From positions 3,162,001 through 3,226,000 of the forward strand of contig JADJPE010000005.1 in the NCBI GenBank assembly GCA_016713425.1: a stretch of DNA of 64,000 nt, read 5' to 3'. This DNA comes from Deltaproteobacteria bacterium. Lineage in GTDB: Bacteria; Myxococcota; Kuafuiibacteriia; Kuafuiibacteriales; Kuafuiibacteriaceae. The notes under the pieces are model-generated. The model saw only the letters and a list, made by a program, of their open reading frames with translations. It had not been told where the DNA came from and ran no database searches. Made by a program: the position numbers and the translations under genes. Numbering within the stretch: position 1 is the first letter of the stretch; each line of letters opens with the position of its first letter. Of this stretch, positions 18,902 to 28,105 are shown in pieces.

Positions 18902-20086
18902 CTAGTAGAGAACAGCAACCACCGCCGTGTAGTTGTGAAAACAGTTTTCGCCGTTGACTGGCCCGATTTCCCCAAACGTGAAGAACCCGACCCATGGCGC
19001 GGTCGTCGAGACTTGGTCTCGAATCGTGGCCAAAGCTGCGCGCTTTTCGTCATCGCGGAAGACGAATTTTCCGCGCCCGGCGCAGTCGAACTGGAAAACC
19101 AGCTTGGGCTCTCGTCCGCCGAGTTGGGCTCTTAGATTGGATCCAATGCGTTTGCACCCGCCCAAGATCTTGTCTTGGTCGCGGCGCGTCATCCACACAC
19201 TCATGCCCTCGGTGACTTCGGTCGGGATGACGACGGAGCCTTCTTTCACGTCCCGCTGGGGCATGAAGCGAATGAGGTACTGGTCATAGTCGTCATGAAA
19301 CGCCTTGGGCGCCCGAAAACCCAGGCAGAGGTTCACGACGGTCTGCTCCCAGTTGTCGATCTCTTCCGGGAGGAGGTAGTCCTTCAGGACGTCGAGTACT
19401 GGCTTGTTGTCGATCTCGAGGATCAGGTTCCCTCGGGCTTTCGTGATCTTTCGCTCGACGTCGATCGGGATGCATCCGTGGTTTACGTCCCACGCGACCT
19501 TTGCGTCGCCGGAGATGAGCATCGTGATGACGCCGTCGGAGACGACCTCGCTGTCGAGATACTGGTATGTGGCTTTCATCTCGAAGTTGTCGCCGGCTGA
19601 GCCGCCAAGAAGAGGGAGGCGCCGACCGAGAGCGTTTTCGAAACCGGTGTTGAACCTGTCGAAGTTCACGGTGATTCCGTCAGCCAAGACAATGACGGCG
19701 ATGGCGTCGTCCGAGAGGTTTGCCTTGAGCTTGTTGCCTAGCTGGGTACCCACCTCCTCGGGCCGACTCTTGAGACCCGTCGCAAGCTGCGGGGTGAATC
19801 GAAGTTCGTCGCTTTCGATGACCATGACGGCGACCGAGAAGTTGGACTCATCGACGTCGCCGCCAGCGATCACGCCTTCGGCCGAACATCCGACGACTTG
19901 GGCGCCGCCGACCGCGTTTCGAACCGACTGGACGATGGTGCGTTGGTCGTAGCCGATGGTGGCGTACATGAGCGCGATGTCGCACTTCGTCAGCCCCGCG
20001 TCCTTCATGGCCTGCTGCACCGCCTCCTCGCCCGCTTGGTGAGGGTCTCGATGCCTGCTGATTCCTACGCCTGCTTTTGTTCCCAT
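18902..20086 (-). CDS. FIST domain sensory protein
   Basis: The 394-residue product matches FIST_N plus FIST_C. The N-terminal half has AGEEAVQQAMKDAG, LMYATIGYDQ, VVGCSAEGVI and RLPLLGGSAGDN; the C-terminal half has AWDVNHGCIPI and the closing WVGFFTFGEIGPVNG...FHNYTAVVAVL. FIST proteins are thought to bind small ligands, probably amino acids or peptides, in signal transduction. No membrane segment is present. Its start overlaps the RsbW-like gene by 22 bp (20065-20086), so the two are tightly linked; it may supply the ligand-sensing input for the switch. Confidence 0.9.
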   Translation of the reverse strand: MGTKAGVGISRHRDPHQAGEEAVQQAMKDAGLTKCDIALMYATIGYDQRTIVQSVRNAVGGAQVVGCSAEGVIAGGDVDESNFSVAVMVIESDELRFTPQLATGLKSRPEEVGTQLGNKLKANLSDDAIAVIVLADGITVNFDRFNTGFENALGRRLPLLGGSAGDNFEMKATYQYLDSEVVSDGVITMLISGDAKVAWDVNHGCIPIDVERKITKARGNLILEIDNKPVLDVLKDYLLPEEIDNWEQTVVNLCLGFRAPKAFHDDYDQYLIRFMPQRDVKEGSVVIPTEVTEGMSVWMTRRDQDKILGGCKRIGSNLRAQLGGREPKLVFQFDCAGRGKFVFRDDEKRAALATIRDQVSTTAPWVGFFTFGEIGPVNGENCFHNYTAVVAVLY

Positions 20087-21153
20087 GTCTGCTCTTCCCC
20101 CTGGTCGTTCGAGTCGCTCGGTCGGTAGAGCACGTCGAAGTCCGATGTGACGCCGTCCGAGAAAAAGATGTTGAGTGATCGGCCCGCCTCTTTGAACGCG
20201 CGTGGACCGTTGCGGACGTAGAACAGAGCGATGACCTCCGTTCTGACGCCCGGATGAACGTTGAAGACGAGCTGGGTTACGGTCTTCGAAAGCATGTGAA
20301 TGCCGAGACCAGCGCCGCCCTCTTTGGTCTCCATGGTCGCGGCTCGGCCCTCGATGCTGTCGCGCAGGTAGCGGAAGATGACTTCCCGCGAAAGGCTGCC
20401 GAAATTATCGCTCACGGAGATTCCGATGTAGCGGCCGTCGCACGCGTACGTGATCGTGACTTCCTCCCGCGGATCGAGATCAAAGTCGTCGTTTCGATTC
20501 AGATGAGCGTACTTTGGCGTTCCGTCGGTCCGGCGAGGGGCGTTGAAAATGGCGTTCATGATGAGCTCGTCGGCCGTTGTGAGTACGGCACGAGCGATGA
20601 CGCCGTGAGAATCGAGCGCCCCCAGGAAACGTTCGATTCGGCCGATGACGGCATCCTTCTCCGAGCTACGGCGGACGCGTGCTTCGGCGACTTCGATTCC
20701 CCAGAAGCGGATGTACTTTGCGATGCCAAAGATGTCGTGGGTGAGCAGCTTGTTGCAGGTCACGATCAGCTCGGTCTCGTCGATGAGCGGAAGACCGGCC
20801 GAGACGGCGCCTTGCTTTGCGATGCAGTGGTTCAAGGATGAGCCGGCGAACAGCTCGAGCAGCAGAGCGCGTCGATAGTCGGAAGAGATGATGAGAAGAG
20901 GGGTGTCGCCGTGACGTCGGCGGATCGCTTGCGCCAATGCAAGCGTGGCTTCGGGCACGTCGCCGGCTTCGAGGATGTAGAGCGAATACGCCCGATCCAA
21001 AGCCGAATCATCCGAATTCAAGGACGCCTCGATCGCGATCTCCACGGTCGTCTGGCCCATGGATCCCAATGCGCGCCGGAGGTGATTGCGCATTGGGCGC
21101 GTCGCATACGCGATCAGGACGCCAGGATGACGGGGCAGCTTCGAAGTTTCCAC
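20065..21153 (-). CDS. RsbW-like ATPase with pseudo-receiver N-terminus
   Basis: The GTG at 21153 gives 362 residues. Residues 1-130 have a receiver-like alternation (GVLIAYATRPMRNHLRRALG, LYILEAGD, LLIISSDYRR), but the acidic pocket and phospho-Asp site are not clear, so it is probably a degenerate receiver. Residues about 185-310 are a GHKL ATPase of the anti-sigma kinase type: an N-box-like TADELIMNAIFNA, VSDNFG and GGAGLGIHMLSKT. Such proteins phosphorylate STAS partners and bind sigma factors or other targets. It starts 10 bp after the STAS-zinc-ribbon gene at 21164, its presumed partner. Confidence 0.82.
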   Translation of the reverse strand: METSKLPRHPGVLIAYATRPMRNHLRRALGSMGQTTVEIAIEASLNSDDSALDRAYSLYILEAGDVPEATLALAQAIRRRHGDTPLLIISSDYRRALLLELFAGSSLNHCIAKQGAVSAGLPLIDETELIVTCNKLLTHDIFGIAKYIRFWGIEVAEARVRRSSEKDAVIGRIERFLGALDSHGVIARAVLTTADELIMNAIFNAPRRTDGTPKYAHLNRNDDFDLDPREEVTITYACDGRYIGISVSDNFGSLSREVIFRYLRDSIEGRAATMETKEGGAGLGIHMLSKTVTQLVFNVHPGVRTEVIALFYVRNGPRAFKEAGRSLNIFFSDGVTSDFDVLYRPSDSNDQGEEQTWEQKQA

Positions 21154-21163
21154 GATCGTGGCC

Positions 21164-21640
21164 CTATTGCCTTGCGAGAAACGCGAAGTAGTCCGACGAG
21201 AGATCGGAGAACTCCATCATTTGGCCGCAGTGCGGACACGGTATCTGATCGGCGAGCTGTGGTGTTTGCTGGTCGACGCCTTGAGTGGAGATCTCTTCGA
21301 AGTGGTCGTGGTCGCAGGACGGACAGTAATAAGGGGCCAGCGTCGAATGCACCTCCGCGTTCCCGAGGAAGTTGGTGATCATGTTTGCCTGCTGAACGAT
21401 CGCGGGTGAGCACCTCAGCAGCACGAGCTGCCGACCCTCGGCCGAGAGCTTGCGAACGAAGCTCAGCCACTCTCTGACTCCTGATGAGTTGATCCGGCCG
21501 ATGTCGAGCAAATCGACGACGAGCGGGGAAAGCGAACTGGCCAGCAGAGGCGAAAAGTCGGCCTTCTCCGTGATGTCGCCGCTCAGGGCAAGGCACGCGC
21601 GCTCGCCGACTCGCGACTCCTTCAGGAACATTCCCCCCAT
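21164..21640 (-). CDS. STAS-like protein with C-terminal zinc ribbon
   Basis: The 158-residue product has an anti-anti-sigma-like STAS fold (about 10-100): ACLALSGDITEKADF, a strand LVVDLLDIGRINSSG with Ser at the usual phosphorylation position, then WLSFVRKL and RQLVLLRCSP. In place of a simple end it continues AIVQQANMITNFLG and a zinc-ribbon pair CPSC...CPHC. It shares a consensus (IV-QAN---NFLG---APY-C--C) with the neighbouring gene at 21807, so the two are paralogues. It should be the substrate of the RsbW-like kinase and SpoIIE phosphatase next to it; the zinc ribbon may bind nucleic acid or a protein partner. Confidence 0.75.
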   Translation of the reverse strand: MGGMFLKESRVGERACLALSGDITEKADFSPLLASSLSPLVVDLLDIGRINSSGVREWLSFVRKLSAEGRQLVLLRCSPAIVQQANMITNFLGNAEVHSTLAPYYCPSCDHDHFEEISTQGVDQQTPQLADQIPCPHCGQMMEFSDLSSDYFAFLARQ

Positions 21641-21806
21641 CTCGAACCTCGCTTTGCAGTAGCCTTTGCAGTAGCTCTTGGGAACGATCGAGGCTCTATG
21701 CTGAACCCGACGTCACCGAAGAGAAGATAGACGGATTGCCGAAACGCGGCAACGTGCCGACAGGTGGCATGGGCACGGCCTTGGGGGTTGTTGTGAGCCC
21801 GGGTGC

Positions 21807-22403
21807 CTACGGCGCTTCCGGGAGTCGCTGGAGGATCGCGTCGAGGAGGGTCCAGAATTCCTCCGGTATCGAGGCCGTCGCTTGACGTTCTATGAGACCA
21901 AAATACTCCTCTTCGACTTCCGCCAGCTCGAGCGGGAGTGCGCACGCTGAGCACAGGCGTGTCGCGGGGCGAGGCCTGTGGTCAGGCGCGGGCGCTGGCG
22001 TAGGCGCTGGCGTAGGCGTAGGCGTAGGCGTAGGCGCACGCAGCTCGATGAGCTCGAGCGCGGAACCGCCGCACACCGAACACCAGTAGGGTGCGTAGAA
22101 GCTCAGCACCTGACCGGAGCCGAGGAAATTGGCGACGTAGTTTGCTTGGGTGACGATCGGAGGTGCGCAACGAACGAAGAACAACGGGCGCTCCGCCTTC
22201 GAAAGCTCTGAGATCCAAAGGAGCCACGTGCGCAAGCCGAATGAGTTGAGTCGATCGACGTGCGCCGTGTCGATGATGATCGGAAGAGTCGGATTGTCGA
22301 GCGCCATCGTTGGGATGACGAAGTGCTCGTCAATGTGCCCGCGTATCGAGATGAGGCTGAAGGCCTCGTGGGTGACGAACTCGGTGCGCGTCGACGTGGT
22401 CAT
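21807..22403 (-). CDS. STAS-like protein with zinc ribbon and Pro-Thr linker
   Basis: The 198-residue paralogue of the next gene has the same plan: a STAS-like domain (FSLISIRGHIDEHFVIP, IIIDTAHVDRLNSFGLR with Ser at the expected position), the PPIVTQANYVANFLG motif, and zinc-ribbon halves CSVCGG and CSACALP. Between the halves is a Pro-Thr/Pro-Ala linker coded by a 6-bp microsatellite (about 21990-22040). The ATG overlaps the stop of the GGDEF gene by 4 bp. A 166-bp gap separates it from the downstream paralogue and may hold a second promoter. Confidence 0.75.
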   Translation of the reverse strand: MTTSTRTEFVTHEAFSLISIRGHIDEHFVIPTMALDNPTLPIIIDTAHVDRLNSFGLRTWLLWISELSKAERPLFFVRCAPPIVTQANYVANFLGSGQVLSFYAPYWCSVCGGSALELIELRAPTPTPTPTPAPTPAPAPDHRPRPATRLCSACALPLELAEVEEEYFGLIERQATASIPEEFWTLLDAILQRLPEAP

Positions 22404-23518
22404 GGCTTGCCCCCATTCCTGGTCGACGGCTGGTCGTTTGCGGTCACTTCGGAGGGCACGAGCTGACCGTAGGTGGCCACCCGGTTCCGCCCGGCCGCCT
22501 TGGCCGCATAGAGCGCAGCGTCTGCGCGCTGAATGAGAGTGTGGAGATCATCGCCGTCATCGGGATATGAAGCGAGCCCAAAGCTCGCGGTGAGTTGGTG
22601 TGAGATCGCGGCGCTCGATGTGTCGAGTTGTATCTGTGTTGCTTCGCTTATGTTTTGTCGACAGCGCTCTGCGGTGATGCTGGCCGAAGCAGGACTGCAC
22701 TCGATCAGGAGCGCAATGAACTCTTCGCCGCCGAAACGAGCCAGAAGATCACTGCGTCGGAGGGCGCGCCGGAGCCCATGGGCGCACGTGACCAGCAAGT
22801 TGTCGCCCGCTTGGTGGCCGTAGCGGTCGTTGACGCGTTTGAAGTGGTCGACATCGCACATGAGGATGCTGAACGGCCTCCCGTAGCGACGGGCGGCGTC
22901 GATCTCACGCTCGGCGGTCTCGAAAAACGCGCGTCGATTCGCCAGTCCGGTGAGCGGGTCCGTCTTGGACAAGCGGGTCACTTCGTCAAGTGCGCGCGTC
23001 AATTCCGTCGTCCGCTGGGCCACCAAGAACTCAAGGTCTTCGGCGCGCGCTTCGGCCTCGCGGACGAGCTCCCGGAAGCGGATTTGCATGCGTGCCTCTG
23101 GGCTAACGTCGCGAATGATGATCATCGCGTGGGTGACGCGCTGGTCGGCGCCGAAAATGGGAATGAACGCTTGCCAGAGGACGACGTTTTGGCCAGTGGC
23201 GGTGGTGGCGGCGACCTCCGCGAGACGAAACACCTTGCCCTCGTCTACGCAGCGACGCAGATAATCGACGTCTTCGCCGGCATCGGCGCGGACCAAGTCG
23301 GCCACGGTGAGCCCCACGGCGATGCGGCGCTTCATCTGCGGATAGTTGAGACCGGAGAGCGCGAGAAGTGGTCGGTTATAATGAACGATCTGCTGTCGTG
23401 CATCGACGATGGCCGCTGGGTCCGGCAGACCAGAGATTACGGAGGCCAGCGAATGATCGAGCGATGCGATGTCCCCACTCGTCGTCACGGCGCAATGCTC
23501 CGCTCGAGCCGGTTGCAC
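22400..23518 (-). CDS. PAS-GGDEF diguanylate cyclase
   Basis: GTG 23518 gives 372 residues. A PAS/PAC domain occupies about 20-155 (VISGLPDPAAIVDARQQIVH, later HAMIIIRDVSPEARM). A coiled-coil linker follows (VREAEARAEDLEFLVAQRT), then a GGDEF domain (about 195-355) starting KTDPLTGLANRRAFFE, with MCDVDHFKRVNDRYGHQAGD and the active-site signature RFGGEEF. The motif is of the active GGEEF type, so c-di-GMP synthesis is expected. No RxxD inhibitory site is obvious upstream of GGEEF (RRSDLLARFGGEEF contains RRSD, which could be one). It heads the signalling operon, linking c-di-GMP to the partner-switch genes. Confidence 0.9.
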   Translation of the reverse strand: MQPARAEHCAVTTSGDIASLDHSLASVISGLPDPAAIVDARQQIVHYNRPLLALSGLNYPQMKRRIAVGLTVADLVRADAGEDVDYLRRCVDEGKVFRLAEVAATTATGQNVVLWQAFIPIFGADQRVTHAMIIIRDVSPEARMQIRFRELVREAEARAEDLEFLVAQRTTELTRALDEVTRLSKTDPLTGLANRRAFFETAEREIDAARRYGRPFSILMCDVDHFKRVNDRYGHQAGDNLLVTCAHGLRRALRRSDLLARFGGEEFIALLIECSPASASITAERCRQNISEATQIQLDTSSAAISHQLTASFGLASYPDDGDDLHTLIQRADAALYAAKAAGRNRVATYGQLVPSEVTANDQPSTRNGGKP

Positions 23519-23891
23519 GTCGGCATGACGCTGGCAGGTTATTCGACGTCGTTCGCACCGTTCAATGTGGGGACGGAGCGTCGCTGGCGGGCGCCACGGT
23601 CGGACCTCGCGTCCAGAGGAGACGCTCGTCCGCTATGTAGGTGGACGGACTGACCCAAGGAAAGGCTCGGAAGGCGGCAGGTGCTGTTTCGGGAACGGCT
23701 CGGTCCGCAGGCCGGCGAATCGGCGGTGCACCGGCGAATCGGCGGTGCACCGGCGAATCGGCAGCGCATCGCCGAATCGGCAGCGCATCGGCGGCGCGTC
23801 GACGTCGTATTAGGGGAAAACGCTATTTATTCATAGGTTCATTGTTTGACTCGAATCCCAACCCCGAGAAACATCTCCAAGAAGAGCGAAC
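23519..23891. other. Divergent intergenic region with tandem repeats
   Basis: This 373-bp gap between the diguanylate cyclase (minus) and the TPR lipoprotein (plus) should hold both promoters. It contains four 19-bp tandem units at 23713-23788. An AT-richer stretch just upstream of 23891 (about 23815-23870) could hold the plus-strand promoter. No convincing gene is visible; short frames here come from the repeats. Confidence 0.6.
23713..23788. repeat. 19-bp tandem repeat, four units
   Basis: Units 1 and 2 (cggcgaatcggcggtgcac) are identical; units 3 and 4 (cggcgaatcggcagcgcat and a one-base variant) differ by three to four bases. Each contains a short internal palindromic element (cgaatcg). 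A partial fifth unit follows. Confidence 0.85.
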
Positions 23892-25043
23892 ATGGGATAC
23901 GCACGCGTCTTCTTCAGCCTTCTTGTCACCGCGACCTTTGGATCGAGCTGCGCGTCTTGCGGCGACAAGAGCGTACATGGCGAGGCCATGAAGAATCACG
24001 ACATTGGGATTGCCTACCTCAACCAAGGTCAGTGCGTTCAGGCCGAAGAGCGGTGTCGACTCGCACTCGAATACAGCCCGAACTTCGAGCATGGGTACAA
24101 CTGCCTCGGTATGGTCGAGCTCCAATGCCGGGGCGACCTCGACAAGGCGGCCCAGTTTTTCAAGGACGCACTCGCAATCAATTCCGATTTCGCCGAAGCA
24201 CACAACAACCTCGGGGTGACCTTCTTTCGGCGGACGCCCCCGAAGTACGACGCGGCGTGCGATGAATACAAGGCAGCCATCGAGATCAATCCCGCCTACC
24301 TCGACGCCCGCGAGAACTACGCCGACTGTTTGATGCGCAAGGGAACGATCCTCGGCGACCGCGGGGACGTAGACGAAAGGACCAAGCTCTATCGCGCGGC
24401 GCGTAGTCAGCTCATTCGGCTCTTGGAGCTCGATGGAAGTCGCTTCAATGCCCGCCATCACCTTGGTTTCATGGACCTCACCGAGGGGCGCTACGAGTCA
24501 GCAGAGCAGAACTTCCGGCAGTGCCTCGCGATCGATCCCGAGAACCCGGTCTGCGCGTACAATTTGGGCAACACGTATCTCAAGACTGCCCGGTGTTCCG
24601 AGGCCATCGAGGCATTCATCGTGGCGCTTCGAGACAAGCATGAGTCCGACGTCTCCATCGGCGCGCGGACGAATCTTGGCGTTGCCTATGAGCTATGCGC
24701 CGTGACCGACGGTGCGATCCGGGAGTTTCTCGACCGCATCAAGATGGATCCTGGGAATCCGACCCACCACTTCGATCTCGGCAACATCTACGCAGACCGA
24801 GGCCTCCCCGACCGAGCCGTCAACGAATGGGAGAATACGGTCAAGCTCGATCCTCTGTACTGCCCTGCCTACTTTGAGATCGCGATGCACGCGAACAAGA
24901 TGCTGGACACCGAAGCGACCATCAGCCGATGCCAAGACTTCGTCGCGTGCACGACGACCGTGAACAAAGATGCGAGCGAGCCCCGCTGGACGGATCGCAT
25001 CGAGCAATGCAAGGCGCTCATCAAGAAGCTCGAGATTCGGTGA
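23892..25043 (+). CDS. TPR lipoprotein (Tgl/PilF-like architecture)
   Basis: The 383-residue product has a lipoprotein-like leader (FFSLLVTATFGSSC, Cys20) followed by about eight TPR units, for example GIAYLNQGQCVQAEERCRLAL, AEAHNNLGVTFFRR and HHLGFMDLTEGRYESAEQN. Extra cysteines are spread through the repeats, unusual for TPR proteins. The layout resembles outer-membrane TPR lipoproteins such as PilF/Tgl that assemble the PilQ secretin, but no pilus genes are nearby, so the role is open. It is transcribed away from the cyclase. Confidence 0.75.
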   Translation: MGYARVFFSLLVTATFGSSCASCGDKSVHGEAMKNHDIGIAYLNQGQCVQAEERCRLALEYSPNFEHGYNCLGMVELQCRGDLDKAAQFFKDALAINSDFAEAHNNLGVTFFRRTPPKYDAACDEYKAAIEINPAYLDARENYADCLMRKGTILGDRGDVDERTKLYRAARSQLIRLLELDGSRFNARHHLGFMDLTEGRYESAEQNFRQCLAIDPENPVCAYNLGNTYLKTARCSEAIEAFIVALRDKHESDVSIGARTNLGVAYELCAVTDGAIREFLDRIKMDPGNPTHHFDLGNIYADRGLPDRAVNEWENTVKLDPLYCPAYFEIAMHANKMLDTEATISRCQDFVACTTTVNKDASEPRWTDRIEQCKALIKKLEIR

Positions 25044-25133
25044 AGCGCTTGGTCTTCTTTGGGCTCGCGTTCACGTGGGCCGAGCTGGGCAAATCCCTCG
25101 ATGGCGTGAGCACCGAGGTCCGAGCAGTGGCGC

Positions 25134-26843
25134 TTAGAATCCCAGTGACTGCATGAACGTGACGAACTCGGAGGAGTTGGCAAATGCCGACAAGACCTGC
25201 GAGCGCGTCGCCCCCGTGGCCAGGTAGCCCAGCCAGAAATTGAGCCCTCCCGCATCGGGTTCTCGTTGGAAGAAGGTTCGGTAGAGGTCCGTAACGAACG
25301 CCGAGTTCGATTTGGACTTCGACCGGTACTCGGTGCTGTTGTAGAAGTCGGTCGCAATCGTGCGAAACACAGGCTTCACGTCCATGCCTTGCGCTTGCTT
25401 GCTCGAGGCTTGGTTCGTCCAGAAGTTCAGTCCCCCCGCGTCTGGCGTTCGACCCAGAATCGAAGTGTAGTAGTGCGTGATCAGAGTCTCGATGGCTTTG
25501 ACCGTGCCCGGCGCGGGAAGCTTGAGTGCCCAAACGTTCTCGCCAAGGTCGATTTTGCCCGGATCCGGCGCGCTGTGTTGATTCAAGAAGTAGGACATGA
25601 GCCACGTTTGTCCCGTGGCATCCGTAAACAGGCCAGCGTAGGATTGCGGATTCGCCGGAAGGACTGCGTCCGGGACACGTCGTCCGGGAGCCGTCGAGTT
25701 GAACCCGCGACGCTCGAGAGGCGCCGTCGACATCGCAATGGCAAGGCGATAACAGCCGGTCACTGGGCTCCATGGATTCAGGCACATGAGTCGATCTCCG
25801 GCGTCACCGAGACCGCGCGATGACCAAGCAGGATAGGTTGCTTTGTTCCATCCGCCAATGCCAGCCATCGCGTAGATGCGTTCACCATCGCTGAAGATCT
25901 GCGCCATGTCGGCGACGCTGTTTTGTCGATTGTCACCCTCGACAACACCCCAAACCTCGACCGAACGTGAGTCGTTCGGTTTGATCGGACCCGATTGGCC
26001 GAGTACCCGAAGCCTCCCGTTTCTGACTTCGACCTCGATGCCGCGGGTCGTCAGATCGAGCCACGCCTGCCGCGAATTCGCGTGGACGGCCGTCCAATAG
26101 ACGTACAAGCGACCCTTGTGCGACAGAAGCTTCGGAACCGAAGCCGAGAAGGTGCTCCCATCTCCAAAGGTCGCGTTCCCTGAATCGACGAGCACGCTCA
26201 GGTGACCGCGGTCCACCGTTCGACCGTCTTCGGACAGAGGCGCGGCGCAGGTCGAGCCGGTGGGGCCAAAACCTTGGCCGCCACATTCGAAGACAATCCA
26301 GCGTTGGCCCGCGAAGACGGCCGTTGCGGGGTCGTAGGCGGTGGTCAGTGTGTAGGAACGCGAAGCGTCCACGAACGATATTCCGCCTGTCGTATCCAGG
26401 ATCCGCGCCACCCGGGTGAAAGTGTTTCCGGTGAGCTGATAGAGCGTAAGAGCCCAAGGGCCGTCGGGACATGCGCCCGCCGGTGTGGCCTCCCGGCCGA
26501 GAAAGAGATCCGAGCCAGCACTGAGTTGAGCCGACGCGACGCGTCCGCAACCAATGCCCAATCCTCGCTTGCTCGCCGAGAACACGGCCCGCTGCTGGGC
26601 CGAGGTCATCGAAAACAGTCGCGGGAGCGTGTAGGCACCGGGGCTGACGGACGGCGTCGTGATGCTCGACGACGAGACGAGATCGCCGCCCTGAAAGCTG
26701 TCGGTCGATCCGCATCCCGTCGACGAGGCCGTGGCCGCGACCAACAAAGCAAAGAGCGAAAGCCTTTGCGGCGAAAGTTGAACCGTGCGCGAACGGATGG
26801 GTCGAAACGATCCGGAACGAGCGCGCGAAGCATGGGTGGACAT
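25134..26843 (-). CDS. Lipoprotein with two C-terminal DUF4214 domains
   Basis: I place the start at ATG 26843 (MSTHASRARSGSFRP), just before a lipoprotein signal (SLFALLVAATASSTGC, Cys44); ATG 26855 is also possible. The 569-residue product has a central domain of beta-rich, secreted-enzyme or propeller-like sequence (WIVFECGGQGFGPTGS, GRLYVYWTAVHANSRQAWLD, DMAQIFSDGERIYAMAGIGG). Two tandem DUF4214 units follow (HYYTSILGRTPDAGGLNFW and TDLYRTFFQREPDAGGLNFW), ending in a helical SSEFVTFMQSLGF. DUF4214 often occurs in surface and S-layer-associated proteins. The catalytic role of the first domain is unknown. Confidence 0.78.
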   Translation of the reverse strand: MSTHASRARSGSFRPIRSRTVQLSPQRLSLFALLVAATASSTGCGSTDSFQGGDLVSSSSITTPSVSPGAYTLPRLFSMTSAQQRAVFSASKRGLGIGCGRVASAQLSAGSDLFLGREATPAGACPDGPWALTLYQLTGNTFTRVARILDTTGGISFVDASRSYTLTTAYDPATAVFAGQRWIVFECGGQGFGPTGSTCAAPLSEDGRTVDRGHLSVLVDSGNATFGDGSTFSASVPKLLSHKGRLYVYWTAVHANSRQAWLDLTTRGIEVEVRNGRLRVLGQSGPIKPNDSRSVEVWGVVEGDNRQNSVADMAQIFSDGERIYAMAGIGGWNKATYPAWSSRGLGDAGDRLMCLNPWSPVTGCYRLAIAMSTAPLERRGFNSTAPGRRVPDAVLPANPQSYAGLFTDATGQTWLMSYFLNQHSAPDPGKIDLGENVWALKLPAPGTVKAIETLITHYYTSILGRTPDAGGLNFWTNQASSKQAQGMDVKPVFRTIATDFYNSTEYRSKSKSNSAFVTDLYRTFFQREPDAGGLNFWLGYLATGATRSQVLSAFANSSEFVTFMQSLGF

Positions 26844-27295
26844 CGTGCCGGTCATGGCAGGATCGGTGCCGCACCGCTTTGTTCGCGAAACCGCCACGTG
26901 GATCTCGCCAGATGACACTGGGAGAGACATTGTGGTCACCGCCGGCGTCGGCAACTCCACAACAGGATCAGAAAAGACCACAGCGATCACGCCGACCTGT
27001 GCGAGTCCATCTGCTGCGTTCGGATCTGAGTTCGGAATCAGGTTTCGAGCTCGGATTTCGAATGAGGTGCACCTTCTGGGCGCTTGGCTGCTTTCTTCTC
27101 TTGCGGTCGCGTAGCCTCCGCCGCTTGCGTAGCCTCCGCCGTGCACGACAGCAAGTCCGCGTATGGCCGCACCTGCGCGTCTAACCGGGAGACGGCCGAA
27201 GAACCCGTGGGCCGGAGAATCAGCGGGATGCGCCTCATCGGGCCGCGCGTTTGACGCGGCGCGCTCCGTCGCGTAGGAGTGCCTAACGTTCCGAG
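26844..27295. other. Divergent intergenic region, no gene recognised
   Basis: About 450 bp separates the DUF4214 lipoprotein (minus) from the lipoprotein at 27296 (plus). An open frame continues the minus-strand gene upstream here, but it lies beyond a convincing signal peptide and contains Gly-Tyr repeats from a tandem gtagcctccgcc sequence (about 27107-27142). It is more likely leader DNA with two promoters. Confidence 0.5.
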
Positions 27296-28078
27296 ATGTT
27301 GCGCGTCGTGTCCTCGTCCTCGTTCGCTCTCGTGCCATGTATGGCCTTCACGATGGCCTGCCGCAGCCTGCCTGAGGGGCAATCAGGTCCCGCCGCCGAT
27401 GCGCTCGCTCGGCGCATGCTCTCGGCCGTGAACGCCTCGGCGTGGGCGAACACAGGAGCCGTCACATTCGTGTTCGCCGGCCAGAATCGACATCTGTGGG
27501 ATCGAACGCGGGGCTTTTCGCGCGTCGAATGGGGAGACACGATTGCGTGGCTGGATTTGTCTCAGCGGCGGGGTGTTGCAGTGCGTGAAGGCCAGACCCT
27601 CGAGGGTGAGGATGTCTCGGCGGCCGTTGATGACGCGTATGGCAAATGGGTCAACGACACCTTCTGGCTGAACCCGGTCGTGAAGGTTTTCGACGAGGGG
27701 GTCGTTCGCAGTCGCGTCGACGTCGATGCGAAAACGGGCCTCCTTGTTCGTTACACGAGCGGTGGTCGAACGCCCGGCGACGCGTACCTTTGGTGGGTGG
27801 ACGCGGATGGGCGTCCCGTGGCATGGCAGATGTGGACATCGAACATTCCCATCGGAGGGCTCGAAGCGTCCTGGGAAGGTTGGATCGAGCTCGACACCGG
27901 TGCGTGGGTCGCCACGCGCCACGAGATATTGTTCAAGACCTTGGAGCTTACGGAGGTGCGGGGCGCCGAGACTTTGGCTGCGCTCCTTTCGTCACCCACG
28001 CCGAGCGACCCGTTTGAGAAGCTGCGGTCCCTCTGTCATCGAGAGGATCCCGCGCGCTCGTGCGGTGCCTTCAACTGA
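27296..28078 (+). CDS. Hypothetical lipoprotein
   Basis: The 260-residue product has a short lipoprotein signal (LVPCMAFTMAC, Cys22 as probable lipid site). A beta-rich domain follows with repeated aromatic strands (WDRTRGFSRVEWGDTIAWLD, AYGKWVNDTFWLNP, YLWWVDADGRPVAWQMW, ASWEGWIELDTGAWVATRHE). This resembles periplasmic LolA/LolB- or MucB-like lipid-binding beta sheets that wrap a hydrophobic cavity, but the match is by pattern only. It is followed by a convergent gene. Confidence 0.7.
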   Translation: MLRVVSSSSFALVPCMAFTMACRSLPEGQSGPAADALARRMLSAVNASAWANTGAVTFVFAGQNRHLWDRTRGFSRVEWGDTIAWLDLSQRRGVAVREGQTLEGEDVSAAVDDAYGKWVNDTFWLNPVVKVFDEGVVRSRVDVDAKTGLLVRYTSGGRTPGDAYLWWVDADGRPVAWQMWTSNIPIGGLEASWEGWIELDTGAWVATRHEILFKTLELTEVRGAETLAALLSSPTPSDPFEKLRSLCHREDPARSCGAFN

Positions 28079-28105
28079 ATGAATCAACGTTCGTTCTCCG
28101 GGTCG

